Shown: piece after piece, positions 33,968-46,300 of the stretch
How positions within the stretch are numbered: position 1 is the stretch's first letter
Layout: every line of letters starts with the position of its first letter
Position numbers and translations under genes: made by a program
Assembly (NCBI RefSeq): GCF_024323335.1
Contig: NC_066581.1
Coordinates: forward strand, 432,964,136-433,028,135
Direction of reading: 5' to 3'
From: Lathyrus oleraceus
Lineage: Eukaryota; Streptophyta; Magnoliopsida; Fabales; Fabaceae
DNA: 64,000 bases
The notes under the pieces: generated by a model
Told to the model about the DNA's origin: nothing
Seen by the model: only the letters and a program-made list of their open reading frames with translations
The model's database searches: none

Positions 33968-35085
33968 ATGCAAGATGTGAAAAAGCTGCAGAATCAGAAG
34001 CAGAAGCAACTTGTGAATGAGGAATCTAAGAAGAGGGGGCGTCACATTGTCATGTGGACTCAAGAGGAGGATGATGAATTGGAAGATTCTTCAAGAATTC
34101 ATGGAACTAAAAATTGGGCGATAATTGCTTCTAAGTTCAAGGGTAAAACAACAAGACAATGAAGAAGGAGATGGTACACTTATTTGAATTCTGATTTCCA
34201 GAAAATGAGGAGGTCACATATCCCTGATGATGCGGAAAAGATCAACTTCGTAGATAGATCACATAAACAAAACGAAAATTCAAGAGCACCATTGGCAGTT
34301 TTAGCTCAAAACTCTCATAATATCAACAACTTGCCTGATCAGAATGATGTCTACAATGTGAAGTTTGGTGGCTTTGCTCCAAACAACAAGATTCAAGGAA
34401 CATTCCTTAAAAAGGATTATCCAAAGATAAACGCGTTAATGCAACAAGCCGAGCTTCTAACATCATTAGCTCTAAAAGTTGATGCGGAGAACATGGACCA
34501 AAGTCTTGGAAATGCATGGAAGATTCTTCAAGAGTTTATGAACAGAAACAAAGAGTCAGATATTCCTGGATACAAGATTCCCGATTTACAGCTCGTAGAT
34601 CTTAAAGACTTATTGGAAGACTTAAAGGACAATAATGAGGAAATTCAACCATGTTGGAGGTACATGGAATTATATGAAGACTCTCCAAGCAGTTCTGAAG
34701 GATTGACTATTCTGCCTCATTCTGCTTATGAGAATTTGGAACGCTCACTACATCAAGATAATGGAACTTAACTGAATTCAATGCAAATTAGAGATCAAAA
34801 GGGAGATGGAGGATGTGATCGAGTAGTTCTTTCTAGCGCAACTATAAATCAAGATATATTCACATCCTGTGAGGAATAGATAAATAATAATGGCATCAGA
34901 ATAGTTTCATCCCTGTCAACTGCAGAGTTTAGTTCCCCTCTTCAAGTTACACCTATGTTTAGATCCTTAACTGCAGCAATTCCAAGCCCACAATTTTCAG
35001 AAAGTGAAAGGAACTTCCTTATGAAAACACTTGGAACGGATTCTCCATCCCTCACCCAGAGAATAATAGCTGAATAATCTACGAT
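33968..35085 (+). pseudogene. Intron-less fragment of a FOUR LIPS/MYB88-like R2R3-MYB gene
   Basis: Starts at ATG 33968 (MQDVKKLQ). A first MYB repeat follows (HIVMWTQEEDDELEDSSRIH, then NWAIIASKFKGKTTRQ), a TGA where the family has Cys (34158-34160), then RRRWYTYLNSDF. It jumps straight to MRRSHIPDDAEK, so the second MYB repeat is missing. The rest of the C-terminal part reads on for about 800 bases (ALMQQAELLTSLALKVDAEN; PCWRYMELYEDSP; ESERNFLMKTLG). The plant family controls stomatal lineage divisions. Plant genes of this family have many introns. Their absence here points to copying from mRNA. Stops at 34158 and 34878 and the lost repeat exclude normal function. Confidence 0.85.
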
Positions 35086-35384
35086 GCCAAGGTATCTGCC
35101 TCTCCAACCTGAACCAATCTGCAATCCGGTCTTATGACAACGCCAATCCTGCAGGGTTTATCTCCAAACGAGCCATGTAGGAAGTGCATCAATCCATAAC
35201 AGTAGCAGGTGAAACCAACAGAATCTTGCAGCAAATCCAAAACTCTGCAACTATCATCGCCAACGGCAAGTGTCATCATGCGACTATCATAGCCTTGCGT
35301 CAAACGCAACAAAAGCCCTGCGAAAATCAAACCAAACCACACAACAGTCAATACCCAAAAAGGAGATTTTGCATGTGGTTCACA
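35086..35384 (+). other. Unassigned stretch between the two captured genes
   Basis: About 300 bases without a family I recognise, and without the LTR's repeat types. It may be more captured host sequence. Confidence 0.3.
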
Positions 35385-36070
35385 TCAGGTTGCAGTTTTG
35401 GTTTCCAAAGCAGCATTTCATTTTATCCAATGCGCGAAACCAAGTGATTACAATGTGCCAGTTATGTTGAAGATGCAGGACTTCAAATCTGTGGCGATGA
35501 ATTGGGGTCTATTGTTTGTGGACATGATGTAAAAGAGTTGAGATATCATGGTAAGATTGATGGCATTGCAGACAAGCTTTGTACATCAAACATCGATGGG
35601 ATTAATAATGAGACTGATCTACCGGATAAAAAAACAACAGATGTATGGAATCAAGAAATCCAATGAAAGTCAAGCTAAAAGCCTCTGGGTTTTTGTTTGG
35701 GAAGCACTTCAAGACATGACTCTCATGATACTTGAAGTGTGTGCTATTGTGTCTCTGATTGTTGGCATTGCAATAGAAGAACGGCCCAAGGGAGCTCATG
35801 ATGGTATTGGGATTGTTGCAAGTATCTTGTTGGTTGTGTTTGTGACGGAAACAAGTGATTATCATCAATCATTGCAGTTCGAAATTTGGCAGCATGTGAA
35901 ACCATGGGATCAGCCACAACTATATGTAGTGACAAAACCGGGACACTAACAACCAATCACATGACTGTTGTGAAAACGTTGCGTTTGTATGAGAAGCAAA
36001 GAAGTGAGCAACGAGACTTCTAGTATGTACTCTGAACTCCTAGAATCTTTTGTGAAACTTCTGCATACCT
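35385..36070 (+). pseudogene. Intron-less fragment of an autoinhibited Ca2+-ATPase (ACA type)
   Basis: Pieces in shifting frames: the N-terminal regulatory end (VLVSKAAFHFIQCAKPSDYN, 35391-35460), then the region before and across the first two membrane segments ([36 protein letters not shown], 35690-35875). It then jumps to the phosphorylation site [16 protein letters not shown] (about 35930-35975) and a little more ([16 protein letters not shown]). Most of the actuator region and the remaining ATPase are lost. The family pumps Ca2+ out of the cytosol under calmodulin control. The same intron-less, internally deleted state as the MYB fragment suggests a shared RNA-based capture. Several frameshifts; no function. 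Confidence 0.85.
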
Positions 36071-37878
36071 TAATCCTGCAGGTTTTGGTTTCCCAAACAA
36101 TCCAAATGAAGCGCACATTAGTCTAATAATAATAACCATAAAACCATGCTATTTTTTTACAAATCCAGACAAAATCCTTTCCTAAAGAACCTTACACGAC
36201 TCATGAAATCGACGTCGTAGAAAGATTGAGTCCCACGGTAAGTTCAGGTGTTACACAATGTGATGACAGTCACTTTGAAGATCTCTAAACTCTAATGAAT
36301 TAGGTGATTAACATTGATAGTTCCGTGGGTATGTCAACTCGTCATGCTAATGCCAAGACTTCTACAACACAACACACATAATTAGTAACTCTAAAATACA
36401 TATTTTATTTTGTCTGAGTGAGTTTACAGTGGTAAATTCACCTGTTACCAACACTGAAGTTTTTGGAAATGGAAAGGATTGGAGGAGGGACCACAAGTTG
36501 AAAGAGGACAAAAATTCCCTAAGCAACTCCGTATTATGAAAGACTATGAATTCGCTCCCATGGTTCCGGTTGTTCACGCATATAAAGAGTACAAACCCTA
36601 ATTTTGTGAAGGAGCGGATAATGTTCATAAAAGAAAAAAGATTAGATAGCGGCGAGAAGAACGTCAAAACCCTAATCAACGAAAGTAAAGGAGGAAAGTC
36701 TGAAGAACTCTATACCTTTTCACCGCCATTGGACGAAGCTCACACCGAAGGCAAGGGAGGCGAGTTTTGAGCGCACCAGTGGGAGTCGATTGGCAAAAGA
36801 GTGAGATTCAAGCATCCGCGTGGGAATCCTTATTTGACCTCTTTGTAAACGGTTCTGTTTGTCGCTTTCCGATCGGGTTCCATCTTCGTCGCCGGCGTTC
36901 AACGTCAAGTCATTTTCACAATAAAACTCAAAATACTTAATTCCTATTTAACACTTTTCAATAAAGATGGAAGTGGAATGTGGTGGATACCATGCACTCC
37001 TGAGATTAAGATTTGAGGTGGATGCCTCACCTATCTTAGCTCTCGCCATCATTTAAAATTGTCAATGCGGTTTCTTCAAACCCTTTCTCAATCAAATTTA
37101 AACACTTAATCCTTATTAAACACTTTTGCAAATAAGATGGAAATGGAACGTGGTGGATACCATGCACTCCTGAGACCAGGATTCGAGATGGATATCTCGC
37201 CCATCCGAGTCCTCGCCATTACTCAAAACACATCAAACCAATCAATTTCTTTTCTCGCTGCCGTGCTATTGACTCTTAAACCTTTTCTCAAACGAAAGTT
37301 ACTTTGTTTTAAAACAATGCAAGGCAATGTTTCTCCATCTATTTTGGGTAGTCCAACAATGTTTTCGTCGATTTGACACAAAGTAGCTTTCGCTAAAATC
37401 GACCAACAAACAAACATTTTTCTACCCAGAACTACGTAAGCCTTGATTTCTCTATTGAGATACGTAGGAGCACGATTTGTAAATCTTATCAGGCCCACTA
37501 ATAAAAAACTTAGGTTTAGTCCTTCGTCGAAAATCCAAAAACATTCTCCTCTCTTCCATTCTTTCTTTCCCACCTAATAACTTGAAAAGCCTAAACATCT
37601 CAAACTAACACTAGCGCGCATAACTAACCTAATGGTTCCCGTTGAGTATAATGGACGTGAAGGGTGTTAATACCTTCCTCTTGCGTAATCGACTTCCGAA
37701 CCCTGATTTGGTTGCGACGACCATAATCATTGTCGTTCTTTATTGGGTTTTATTGATTTTTCCCCTTTCCTTTTTAGGAATAAATAAAGTTCGGTGGCGA
37801 CTCTATTCAGTCCATCATTGCGAGCGTGCGATTGCGCTTCGCTAGGTCGTATTCGCCATTTTTTTTCGAGGTACGACA

Positions 37879-38545
37879 CAATGACCAGTCCATACTTCTT
37901 TCCATTGACTGATGTTGTCTTAACCGGCCCAAAAAGGTCAATGTGTAGAAGTTCCAGACGCTTAGAGGTGGAAACAACATTTTTCTTTTTAAATGATGTT
38001 TTAGAAAATTTTCCTTTCTGACATGCCTCACACAGAGCATCTGAAGAGAACTTTAGCTTAGATAGACCTCTGACTAACTCGATTTTATTTAGCTGAGAGA
38101 GTTTTCTCATGCTAATATTCCCCAAGCGTCTATGTCATACCCATTGCTCTTCGTGAACAGACATCAAACATTTTACATTTTGATCTTTTAGATCTGAAAT
38201 ATTTATTTTGTAAATGTTTTTTTTCCTCTTGCCAGTGAATAGAACTGTTCCATTATTCTGAATAATTGCTTTACATGATTTTTGATTGAAGATTATATCA
38301 TAACCGTTATCACTTAATTGGCTTATTGATAACAGGTTATGCATTAATCTTTCTACGTAGAGAACATCAGATATAGAGGGAAGAGATCCATCACCAATAG
38401 TTCTGGAGCCTCTGATTCTTCCTCTCTTATTTCCTCCGAAACCTACATAGCTAGCATCTTTAAGTTCCAGGCTTTGGAACATATGCTTTCTTCCCGTCAT
38501 GTGTCGCGAGCATCCAGAGTCCAGGTACCATGACTGGTGTCTTAA
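37879..38545 (-). pseudogene. E4 protease end and integrase start
   Basis: Reading down: protease motif WYLDSGCSRHMTG (about 38500-38540), a linker, then the GAG-pre-integrase part (LLSISQLSDNGYDIIF) with HRRLGNIS preceded by a TGA in place of Trp (38136-38138). Next comes the zinc-binding CEACQKGK and the start of the integrase core with LHIDLFGPV, where D is the first catalytic Asp. Coding ends at the E3 LTR. The frame into 37727 is LTR sequence and does not belong. Confidence 0.85.
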
Positions 38546-38777
38546 CTATACTGCATAAGATATTTGTGACATAAACAATCTTATCCTTTGGTACTTAGAT
38601 TCTTTTGAGTCCTTTGCGATTAGTTTTCCCATAGATTCTTAGAACTTTGGGTTTTCTAACATTAGTAAAACGTTATGTTTGTGCATGCGTGTAGTGATAA
38701 GAAAAAGGAGATTTGGGTTTGTCATTTGTAGAAGATTTATCTTCACTAGTATCATACCATATTCCTCTTTTATTATT

Positions 38778-39310
38778 CTAACTGACTCCATAAATCATGG
38801 ATGCCATTCTGCTTCTTTCTATCCCATTTTTCAAAAACTTTTGAAAATATTTTTCATATTTATATATCATTGTGTTAGAAGTTTGTGGGGCTTGAGATAA
38901 AGTTTCTTCAAGTTTTAAACATTGTTTATTTGTGGAGTCTCTTTCTTTTGTCAGAGTTATATTTTCATCTTTTAATTCTGAAACTCTTATCTCAAGCTTA
39001 TCACATTCTTCGGTGGTTCCTTCAAGAACATTTTTTAGTGCTTTAAATTTTTGTTTAAGTTTATGATATGAGTTCAAAGATTCAAAAAGGCATGATTCAA
39101 GGTCAGAGCGAGAAAGATCAGAAAATACCTCTTCAGGATCAGACTCTCCATCTGATGTGTTTTCAGAGGAATCAGATCCCCTGTCGTCCCATGTGGCCAT
39201 GAGTCCCTTCTTGGCTTTAAAGGAACTTTTATTGAAACTTTCTCTTCCAGAGATTTCTTTCTTTAGCTTTGCGCATTCGTTTTTGTAATGACCTATTTCC
39301 TTACATTCAC
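38778..39310 (-). pseudogene. E4 gag, C-terminal part with zinc knuckle
   Basis: A damaged CCHC knuckle (CKEIGHYKNEC, near 39265-39305); the codon for its first Cys appears to be a TGA stop. Next is a Ser/Asp/Glu-rich stretch (39200 onward) and a long coiled coil (LKQKFKALKN, LEIRVSELKDE). This arrangement is common in legume copia elements of the Sirevirus group. Frames are broken between 39312 and 39200. Between 38546 and 38777 I see only decayed linker sequence. Confidence 0.75.
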
Positions 39311-39311
39311 A

Positions 39312-40216
39312 TCATGTTACCTCTTTGTTTGATTTGCCTCTGGAAGTTGATACTGAGCGACTTCCCTTAGGTCTCAGTCTTCTAAAGTTATTATTCCCTT
39401 TTCTCCTGATTTGTTTTACTCTTCTGGTTAAAAGGGATAACTCTTCTTCATCGTCAGAGTCTTCTTTTTCAAAGTCGTCATTGTCTTCCTCTTCAGCTTG
39501 GAAGGCTTTGTTCTTTTCTGGTTTGCGTCTCTCAGATTTGGACTTTAGTGCTACATATTTGATCTTCCTTTGAGGCTCATCTTCCTCAAGTTCTATCTCG
39601 TGACTTTTGAGGGATCTAACGAGTTCTTCAAGGCTGAAGTTGATCAAATATTTTGACAATTTAATGAGGTGACCATGGGTCTCCACTTCTTTGGTAAGCT
39701 TCTGACGATCTTTTTGACATGATTTGCAGTTATGTAGCCTTTTTCCAGAACCTTGAGTCCTGCAATTAAAGTTTGAAATTTAGAAAAAATTACCTCTATA
39801 GCTTCATCGTCCTCCATCTTGAAAGCTTCGTACTTCTGAATTAGAGCCAGAGCCTTTGTCTCTTTGACTTGTGAATTTCCTTCGTGAGTCATCCTTAGGG
39901 AGTCAAGTATTTCTTTAGAGGTTTCCCTGTTGGTGATCTTTTCATATTCATTGTAGGAAATGGCATTCAGCAGTATTGTTCTGGCTTTGTGATGGTTTTT
40001 GAAGTCGCGCTTCTGATCATCTGTCATCTTGTTTCTGGCAATGGCAATGCCAGTATCAGATACAGGAGGTATGTAGACAATAGTAACTATGTCCCACATA
40101 TCAACATCATAACCCAGAAAGAAACTTTCGATTCTGTCTTTCCAGTAATCAAATTTTTCTCCATCAAAGATTGGAGGTTTAGCATTGTAACTATCTCTTT
40201 CATTGGTGTTGGCCAT
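39312..40216 (-). pseudogene. E4 gag, N-terminal part
   Basis: Starts at ATG 40216 (MANTNERDSYNAKPPIFDG). The gag core of the UBN2 type (YWKDRIESFFLG; ETKALALIQKYEAFKM; LPKKWRPMVT) is open to about 39690. A one-base shift then leads to the frame 39686-39312 with EELVRSLKSHEIELEE and Lys/Arg-rich FRRLRPKGSRS. Gag would form the particle shell and bind RNA. The shift prevents a full product. Confidence 0.85.
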
Positions 40217-40290
40217 AGTGTTTTTCTCACGCTGGATCTCTCTACACTGTTAAGTGTTTGATTAGAGAATCAATAACATAGGCAAATCTT

Positions 40291-40298
40291 TGATACCA
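40291..40298 (-). promoter_or_regulatory. E4 primer-binding site (initiator tRNA-Met)
   Basis: TGGTATCA on the minus strand, two bases after the LTR end, the usual start of a copia primer site. Confidence 0.8.
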
Positions 40299-40300
40299 AT

Positions 40301-41277
40301 TGAAGGTAGAGAAAAACAAGAAAGGGGGGTTTGAATTATTTTGAGAAAATGAATCTTTTTGGAATTTAGACACACACAGAAACAAATAAATTCAACACCG
40401 ACCAAGGTGATTTCTTCTTCAACAAGGACTTAATCCACTAATCTTAAAAGATTACACAAATAATCGTCTAAGAGAATAAATATCTCTTAGCCCTCTCAAG
40501 TTTACAGACTTCAAAAGTCACTTGAGGAAATTTTTCAGCAATTTAATAGAATTACAGTAATGATTAGTGCTTCTAGATAAGCAGAAATTACACAATGTAA
40601 GAGCAAAGAATTTTCACATGTTAGAGCAGCAGCTCGTGTGAGAGAATGAATAATGAATATAGTAGGAGTGTTTTATTCTCGTGTGTTTCAAGGTGTGTTC
40701 TTTGAGAAGCGTTTTGTCCTTTATATAAGAGTGATGAGAGGACCATTGAGGGATGTTAATGTCAGAATCTTGGGCAGTGATGAATCATTAATGTCATTAA
40801 TCTCTGTGTTCTTTCCAAAACAATTTTGGGGCGCCATAAACTTCTTTCTGAATTAGATTCTTTCCATAAGTGAGTTCCTTCATAGCTAAGTATTCTGAAT
40901 TAGATGGATCGAACTTCAGAGTCTCTATTCAGAAGAGTATCATCAGATAAATGCTTGTTATTGATTATCTTCAGAGCTTCTTTTCACTTGATTTCATCAT
41001 AGCGCAAGACTTCAGATTCTAGAGTCATTCTTCTACTTCAGAATGTCTGATGTCTCTTGTTTAGTTTACGCTTGCGTTGATCAGAGTTGGAGCTTCTGCT
41101 TGTGTATCTTCTAAGTGGTATCTCAGAACTTGATTATGTATCTGATGAGTGTCTATCTGACTGTTTTGATTAGAGTCCTGCATACTTAGAAAATTTTGTT
41201 AGGTTACCATTTTTGTTGCATCCTTTGTCATCATCAAAATCTTAGAGATACATTGTAGAACTAAATTTGTTCTTACA
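40301..41277 (-). repeat. E4 5' LTR (977 bp)
   Basis: Opens TGTAAGAACAAATTTAGTTC at 41277 and ends CTTCA at 40301, next to the primer site. Contains no coding sequence. Confidence 0.82.
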
Positions 41278-42777
41278 GCCAATTCTTGCCCATTTCCATT
41301 TAACTTGAACTTAGGGATTTAGGGTTCTTCCATAATTTCGTTCGATTCGACCAATCCAGCGACCCATCCCCAAATCCATTGTCAAATTCATCTCCAGCAT
41401 GGCCTTGCGCATCCAATGGTGGTAGCAACTTAGGTTTAGACCACCACCGCCTCCGGTGATGGCCACCAGTGCGGTGGTCTGTGGCGGTTGGCCGGTGAGT
41501 TATAGGTGAGGGAAGAAAGATGATGGCGCGCTTGCTTGCATTTTCAAATTGGTTGACTTGCATAGGTCAACGTCTTGGACATATCTGATTGGTATTGGGC
41601 CTAAGGTTCCATAAGCCCACTAAGAATCATTTTACACCCCATTGCCAGTATACACCCCTCCTGTAGCTAGTGAACAAGATGGATGTTAGGCCTAACAAGG
41701 CCCATAGTTAGTTTTCACACTAACACGTCATTCTGAGCGTACACCCCCACTGTTGGAGCTTAATGTGTGACTTTGGGCCTAACGCCAGCCCACACTGGAT
41801 TGGCCTTTTCCACCTAGTTTTTGGGAACACACTCCCACTGTAACAATAAACTAAATTTGGGCTTGTCTACAACCCATTAAGTCAATTCAGATTCACACCT
41901 CCAATTACAGTTTACACCTCCCAACCAAATTCATTTCTTTTTATTTTTAGTTGTTTTCTGCAATTTAATTAGGTTAGTATTAGATTAGTCAGGTTGATTT
42001 TGATAATTAGGAAGTAAGTCTTGATTTTTAGAACATTAGATTAATGATTTTAATTAGGACTTTAATTAGGATTTTTAATTAGAGATAATTAGACCTTTGA
42101 TTAAATTTAGAATAATGTCATTTTCAACATTAGGTTAAATCATTTGCTAGGACTTTATCATTTTAGGTTCTAATTAGGTTTTGATTAAAAGTTAATTTTG
42201 TTCACATTTGGACATATTTTGTAAATGACAATTTTGCCCTTTTAGAGGTAATTTTATGCATTTTATCCATTTTATGACATGATCCCATTAGAACTAGAAT
42301 TTGACATTAGGATTGAATCATTTCCTAACATTTGTAAATCCCTTTAGGGTTTATACATAGGGTTTTTAATTAAGATTTTGACCAATATGTACATGTTCCC
42401 TTAGGGATTCTAACTTAGAATTTTCAATCAACTTTAATCAATCAATGCATGATCCCTTAGGATAGTTTCTAACAACTACTAACTTCTAGATTAGGATTAA
42501 CCTAATTCCCTAAAACCAAAATAAACCCATGATTAAATTGATCAAAAGAAATTTTGATTAATTAAATCCTTTGAACTTGTATAATCCCACAGTCTAAATT
42601 GAGTGACCAAAAGACCCTTGGTCACTTAATAAGACTTTTCTTCTAAGTGTGGAGCTCAAGGCCTCAAATCAAGATCTTCAATCAAGGCATCCTCAGTCGT
42701 ACGAAGCAGCAGATTATACAAACACGCCAAAGGTGGCATCTTCAAAAGCTTGTCAAATCAAAGTTAGAAGTGCGTGG
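41278..42777. other. TE-derived or intergenic DNA, no gene seen
   Basis: AT-rich, with loosely repeated phrases such as TACACCCC(T/C) in 41630-41910 and TTAATTAGGA in 41960-42200. No protein family and no clear LTR ends. The minus-strand frame at 41300-41563 has no recognisable domain. Confidence 0.4.
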
Positions 42778-43331
42778 CACGAGCCTTAAGCAATAGAGAA
42801 GGAGTGGGACTGGAGTATTCCTACCCCTATTCTGAGTATCTTTGGGTATGGGACGTATGACCCAACGCTCATCATATTCACCTCTATTCATAGTCTTTAG
42901 CACAATTCTAATCATACGATTTACAAGCCTCTCTCTCTTTATAAAGCATCATACAACAAGCAAGGACTACATCAACAACTTATCAATCATGAATCAAGTT
43001 GCACGGTACGAGCCTTAAGCAATAAAGAAGGAATGAGACTAGAGTATTCCTACCCCCATTCTGAGTATCTTTGGGTATGGTACGTATAACCCATCACTCA
43101 TTGTATTCACCTCTATTCATAGACTTTAGTGCAATTCGAATCAAACGATTGATAAGGTCTTCATCATCAACACAAGAAACAACTACAAAGAATCTTCTCT
43201 CTCTCCACTTGAAGGTTAAGACGACAATTATATGACATGAGCCTTAAGTGGTAAAGAAGGAATGAGACTAGAGCTTTCCTACACTAATTCTGAATATCTT
43301 TGGGAGTGAGACGCTTGGCTCGTTGCTTATC
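42778..43331 (+). repeat. Tandem repeat of about 230 bp, 2.5 copies
   Basis: Copies start near 42778, 43007 and 43238. Each has ACGAGCCTTAAG(C/T) or similar, GAATGAGACTAGAG and TCTGAGTATCTTTGGG. The third copy stops at the E5 LTR start. Probably a 3' UTR or LTR array of an old element. Confidence 0.75.
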
Positions 43332-43336
43332 GTATC

Positions 43337-46300
43337 TATAAGACCCTAATTTTGACCCTAAGATCCCTCATGGTATCATATCATTGCTCAGTACATTGCT
43401 TCAAGGATCATAGCATGTTTAGCTCCTTAACCCTAGGGTTGGGACTTGTGTGAGTGGTTTGAGACTACCAAGCATGCTTGTATTATATATTATTGCTTCT
43501 CTTATTTGATTACTAACCAAAAGCACAAAAATATGTCACTAACTCTTTTTGTTTTGAAGCTCAAGTGATCATGTGCTCCAATGCTCCTAGGAGGCTCCTA
43601 AGCTCAAAGAAATGGCTAGATGAAGATTAGAACAAGCATGGAAATGGTCCAAAAAGCTCTTAATCATCATATATGTCTCCCAAGTATCTCAATTTGCCAA
43701 TTTGATCAAGATAACCCAAAGGGCTTGAGGATCGTTTCCCAAGGAAACCCTAGTTCAACTGTGCCTTGACTGTGCCTTGCCCATGAAGCAACCTCAACCT
43801 ATGATCAAATTTAATCAAGGGAAGTTATTTCATTTATCATTTTATTCATATATGAGCCTATTTTAGGCCCCTTAATAATTCATTCATCAAGATTGGAAGT
43901 TTGGCCTTGAAAAGTTGACCAGTCAAGTCATCTGACTAAGCCGAGGATCAATGAGATACAACTTTTGATGTGTTTGTCAAATGATGATGACCCCAAGAGA
44001 ACAAATGTTATTAAGAACCCTATTAAAAACTTTCATATTCATCAAAAATCCATTTGAAACTTGGAAGGTCATCATTCATTTCAAAATGTTATAGGTCATT
44101 TTGACTGAAACCCTAATTTTGGGTCAACTTCCCAAGGATCTAACTTCCTTAATTTTTATGACTTTGAGGTGATACCAAATGAATTGGAAATATTAAGATG
44201 TATACTTAAAATTTTATGTTGGACAAAATTTCATAATCCTAAAATAAATATATGTGATATACAAAACATTATAGGTCACCTTGGACCTAAGTCATTGAAT
44301 TTGAAAAAGTGCCCAACTTCAAATGCCTATAACTTTTTCATTAAAACTCCAAATGATGCAACATTTGAGTCTACATTGATCATATTAAAAACATATACAA
44401 CTTTGATGTTGGAGGTTTTTTCATTTGAAGCTTGCATCATGCAAACAGAGGGGCTTGAAGAGGCTTGCTTTTGGTGAAAAATTTCAAAGGGTGACTTAGA
44501 CATGTTTTGTGCCCAAACTTTCACAGTCAGTTTTCACTAATTTCCAAATGCCAAATGAATTTTTTCCCAACATGACTTTTGTTCCTTATTTCAAGGGATT
44601 TCCAACCATTACTCACATTACTTTTTTGGACTTTCCATGTGTGAGTTTCGAAGAGTTCATTCTTTATGTCCATTTTGGCATTTCATGTTATAACTTGATG
44701 TGCAAGCTTGTGTAATTCACTGTGCACATCCAAAACCATTCCATGAGGTATCAGCAAGGAATTCCACTCATTTTTGGGCCTGCTACACGCTTGCACAGGC
44801 CCATGCAAGCAAGATTCAAATTCCATGCACACGAGGGAACCATGCTTTCCAACCCTCTTCAGCTATAAATAGAGACTCAATCTCATTCATTTCACAACCA
44901 AGTGGAGACCTGAAGTGCTGCAGAATTGAAATCCCAACCCTTACCAAAGGAGTTTTCAGATTTTTCTCTCTTTTTCAAGCTTGAAATTCAACATCATTAG
45001 TTGATTTTCAAAGCTCAATTCCTTAACCTATCATCTCCATCACACTTCCAGAGCAAAAGCAGATCAAGATCTTGAAGAATTCGTGGCCTTAGAAGCTTCA
45101 TTTCAGAGGTAGCATCTCAAACTTTTTGGATCTAGATCTTGCAATTCAATGTGATTTTCTTTGGTTTATGTGGTTTTCTGAAGTCCTCACACTTGAGGCA
45201 GGCCAGTGGTGGTCTCAATTGTTCATTTCGTGCATTTCCAGTTGACATACCTTGATCTTCCATCTCACATTTCTCTCTAAACAGGAAGAGTGAGGATGAT
45301 CCATGGATACAGTGGTAATGTACATTACCTGAGCTTCATTTTGATGTCCTTACTTTTTATTTTCATTACAAAAATTTTCCCTGCGCGTGGTGGCTGGAAT
45401 CTGGTATCTCACCGGAGAAGATGGTGGTTTCCACCACCATCCCCACGTGTTTGCTTCCCAGCCTTTGGACCGTGTCTCAATGTTATAATCTTGACCATCC
45501 AATGTGATTACTTGATTTAATGCATTATGTTGCGCGCTTGACTTAAGTCTACCTTGCATCCGCACCTCTGAGCCATTGATCCATGCCACATCAATTAATG
45601 AATTGGATCTGGTGGCTGCTCTTTTTTCTATTTTTCCTATTTTCTTTTAATTTCAGTTAATTCAATTTATTTTCAAAAATTCATAGAAAATTTATTTGAA
45701 GTCACAAAAATATGAGACCAATTCTAAAACTTTTCTTGAAAAATCTAGTTTCATATTTTGATTTTTAATAATTTTTGGGACTTCATTTAATATTTTTTGT
45801 GAATTATTTGATTTTTAATAATTTAAATTCAATTTTAATTACTTTATGATATTTGAAAAATCCAAAAATATTTTCCTAACACCTATGGATCATGATGAGT
45901 CAATGAAAAATAGTCTCATCAATTTCTTATTTGATTTGAGATTTATTTGTGATTTTAATTCATATTGTGTTATTTTTTATTGTTTTTAATTGTTTTAAAA
46001 TAGTTTCAGATTTCAAAAATTGTTGAAAAAATTTGTCAAAGTTTGTTTGACCATGTTAGACCTATGAGAATTTAATTGGACTTGTTGAAGTTGATTTGAA
46101 TTAAATTTCAGGTTTGACCATACTTTGTTTATTTTATTTTGCATTTATTTTTAATTCAAAAGTTACCAAAAAATTATGTTTGACTTGTTGACTTGTGATC
46201 TTCATTTCTTTTCTGTTAGGCGTTGATTGGGGATGACTTGGTTCACATTTTATCAATTGAATTTGATACTTGAATTCTATTTCCCTCCATTTCATCTTCA

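Larger units (their letters stand above)
26865..37878 (+). mobile_element. E3: Ogre-type element, 3' half with gene-carrying LTR
   Basis: Plus strand. E2 interrupts it, so only the last codons of gag-pro, the intron, a decayed pol, pol-end hairpins, 3' UTR arrays, purine tract and 3' LTR are visible. The 5' half should lie left of the window. It is inserted in the integrase of E4, with CAATG at 37879-37883 as probable target copy. Pol and LTR ends show it to be of the same family as E7. Several stops and shifts in pol make it older than E1. Confidence 0.87.
33339..37878 (+). repeat. E3 3' LTR (4540 bp) carrying host gene fragments
   Basis: Opens TGTCATACCCTGATTTTGGC and ends GAGGTACGACA. The first 60 bases and the last 1 kb match the E7 LTR. 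The middle (about 33900-36900) differs and holds MYB and Ca2+-ATPase gene fragments. The 3' kilobase contains two double-hairpin units (36966-37050, 37138-37220), the ACGTA-flanked module (37430-37475) and the CCGTTG/TAATGG hairpin (37639-37654). Between 36070 and 36900 I recognise nothing; the minus strand there looks like a gene leader. Confidence 0.82.
37879..41277 (-). mobile_element. E4: Sirevirus-like Ty1/copia element, 5' part
   Basis: Minus strand: 5' LTR 40301-41277, primer site for initiator tRNA-Met, gag, protease and the first part of integrase. E3 interrupts it at 37879, so the rest of pol and the 3' LTR lie to the left of the window. Gag shape (UBN2-type part, acidic tail, long coiled coil) and the primer site fit the SIRE/Maximus group. 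Base GCCAA (41278-41282) may be its right target copy. Confidence 0.83.

Noticed and set aside
33968..34771. An active MYB transcription factor gene
   Set aside because: It has an in-frame TGA in the first MYB repeat, lacks the second repeat, has no introns and lies inside an LTR.
37727..37878. Extension of the copia integrase frame
   Set aside because: From 37878 downward the sequence is the end of the E3 LTR; the frame runs on by chance.
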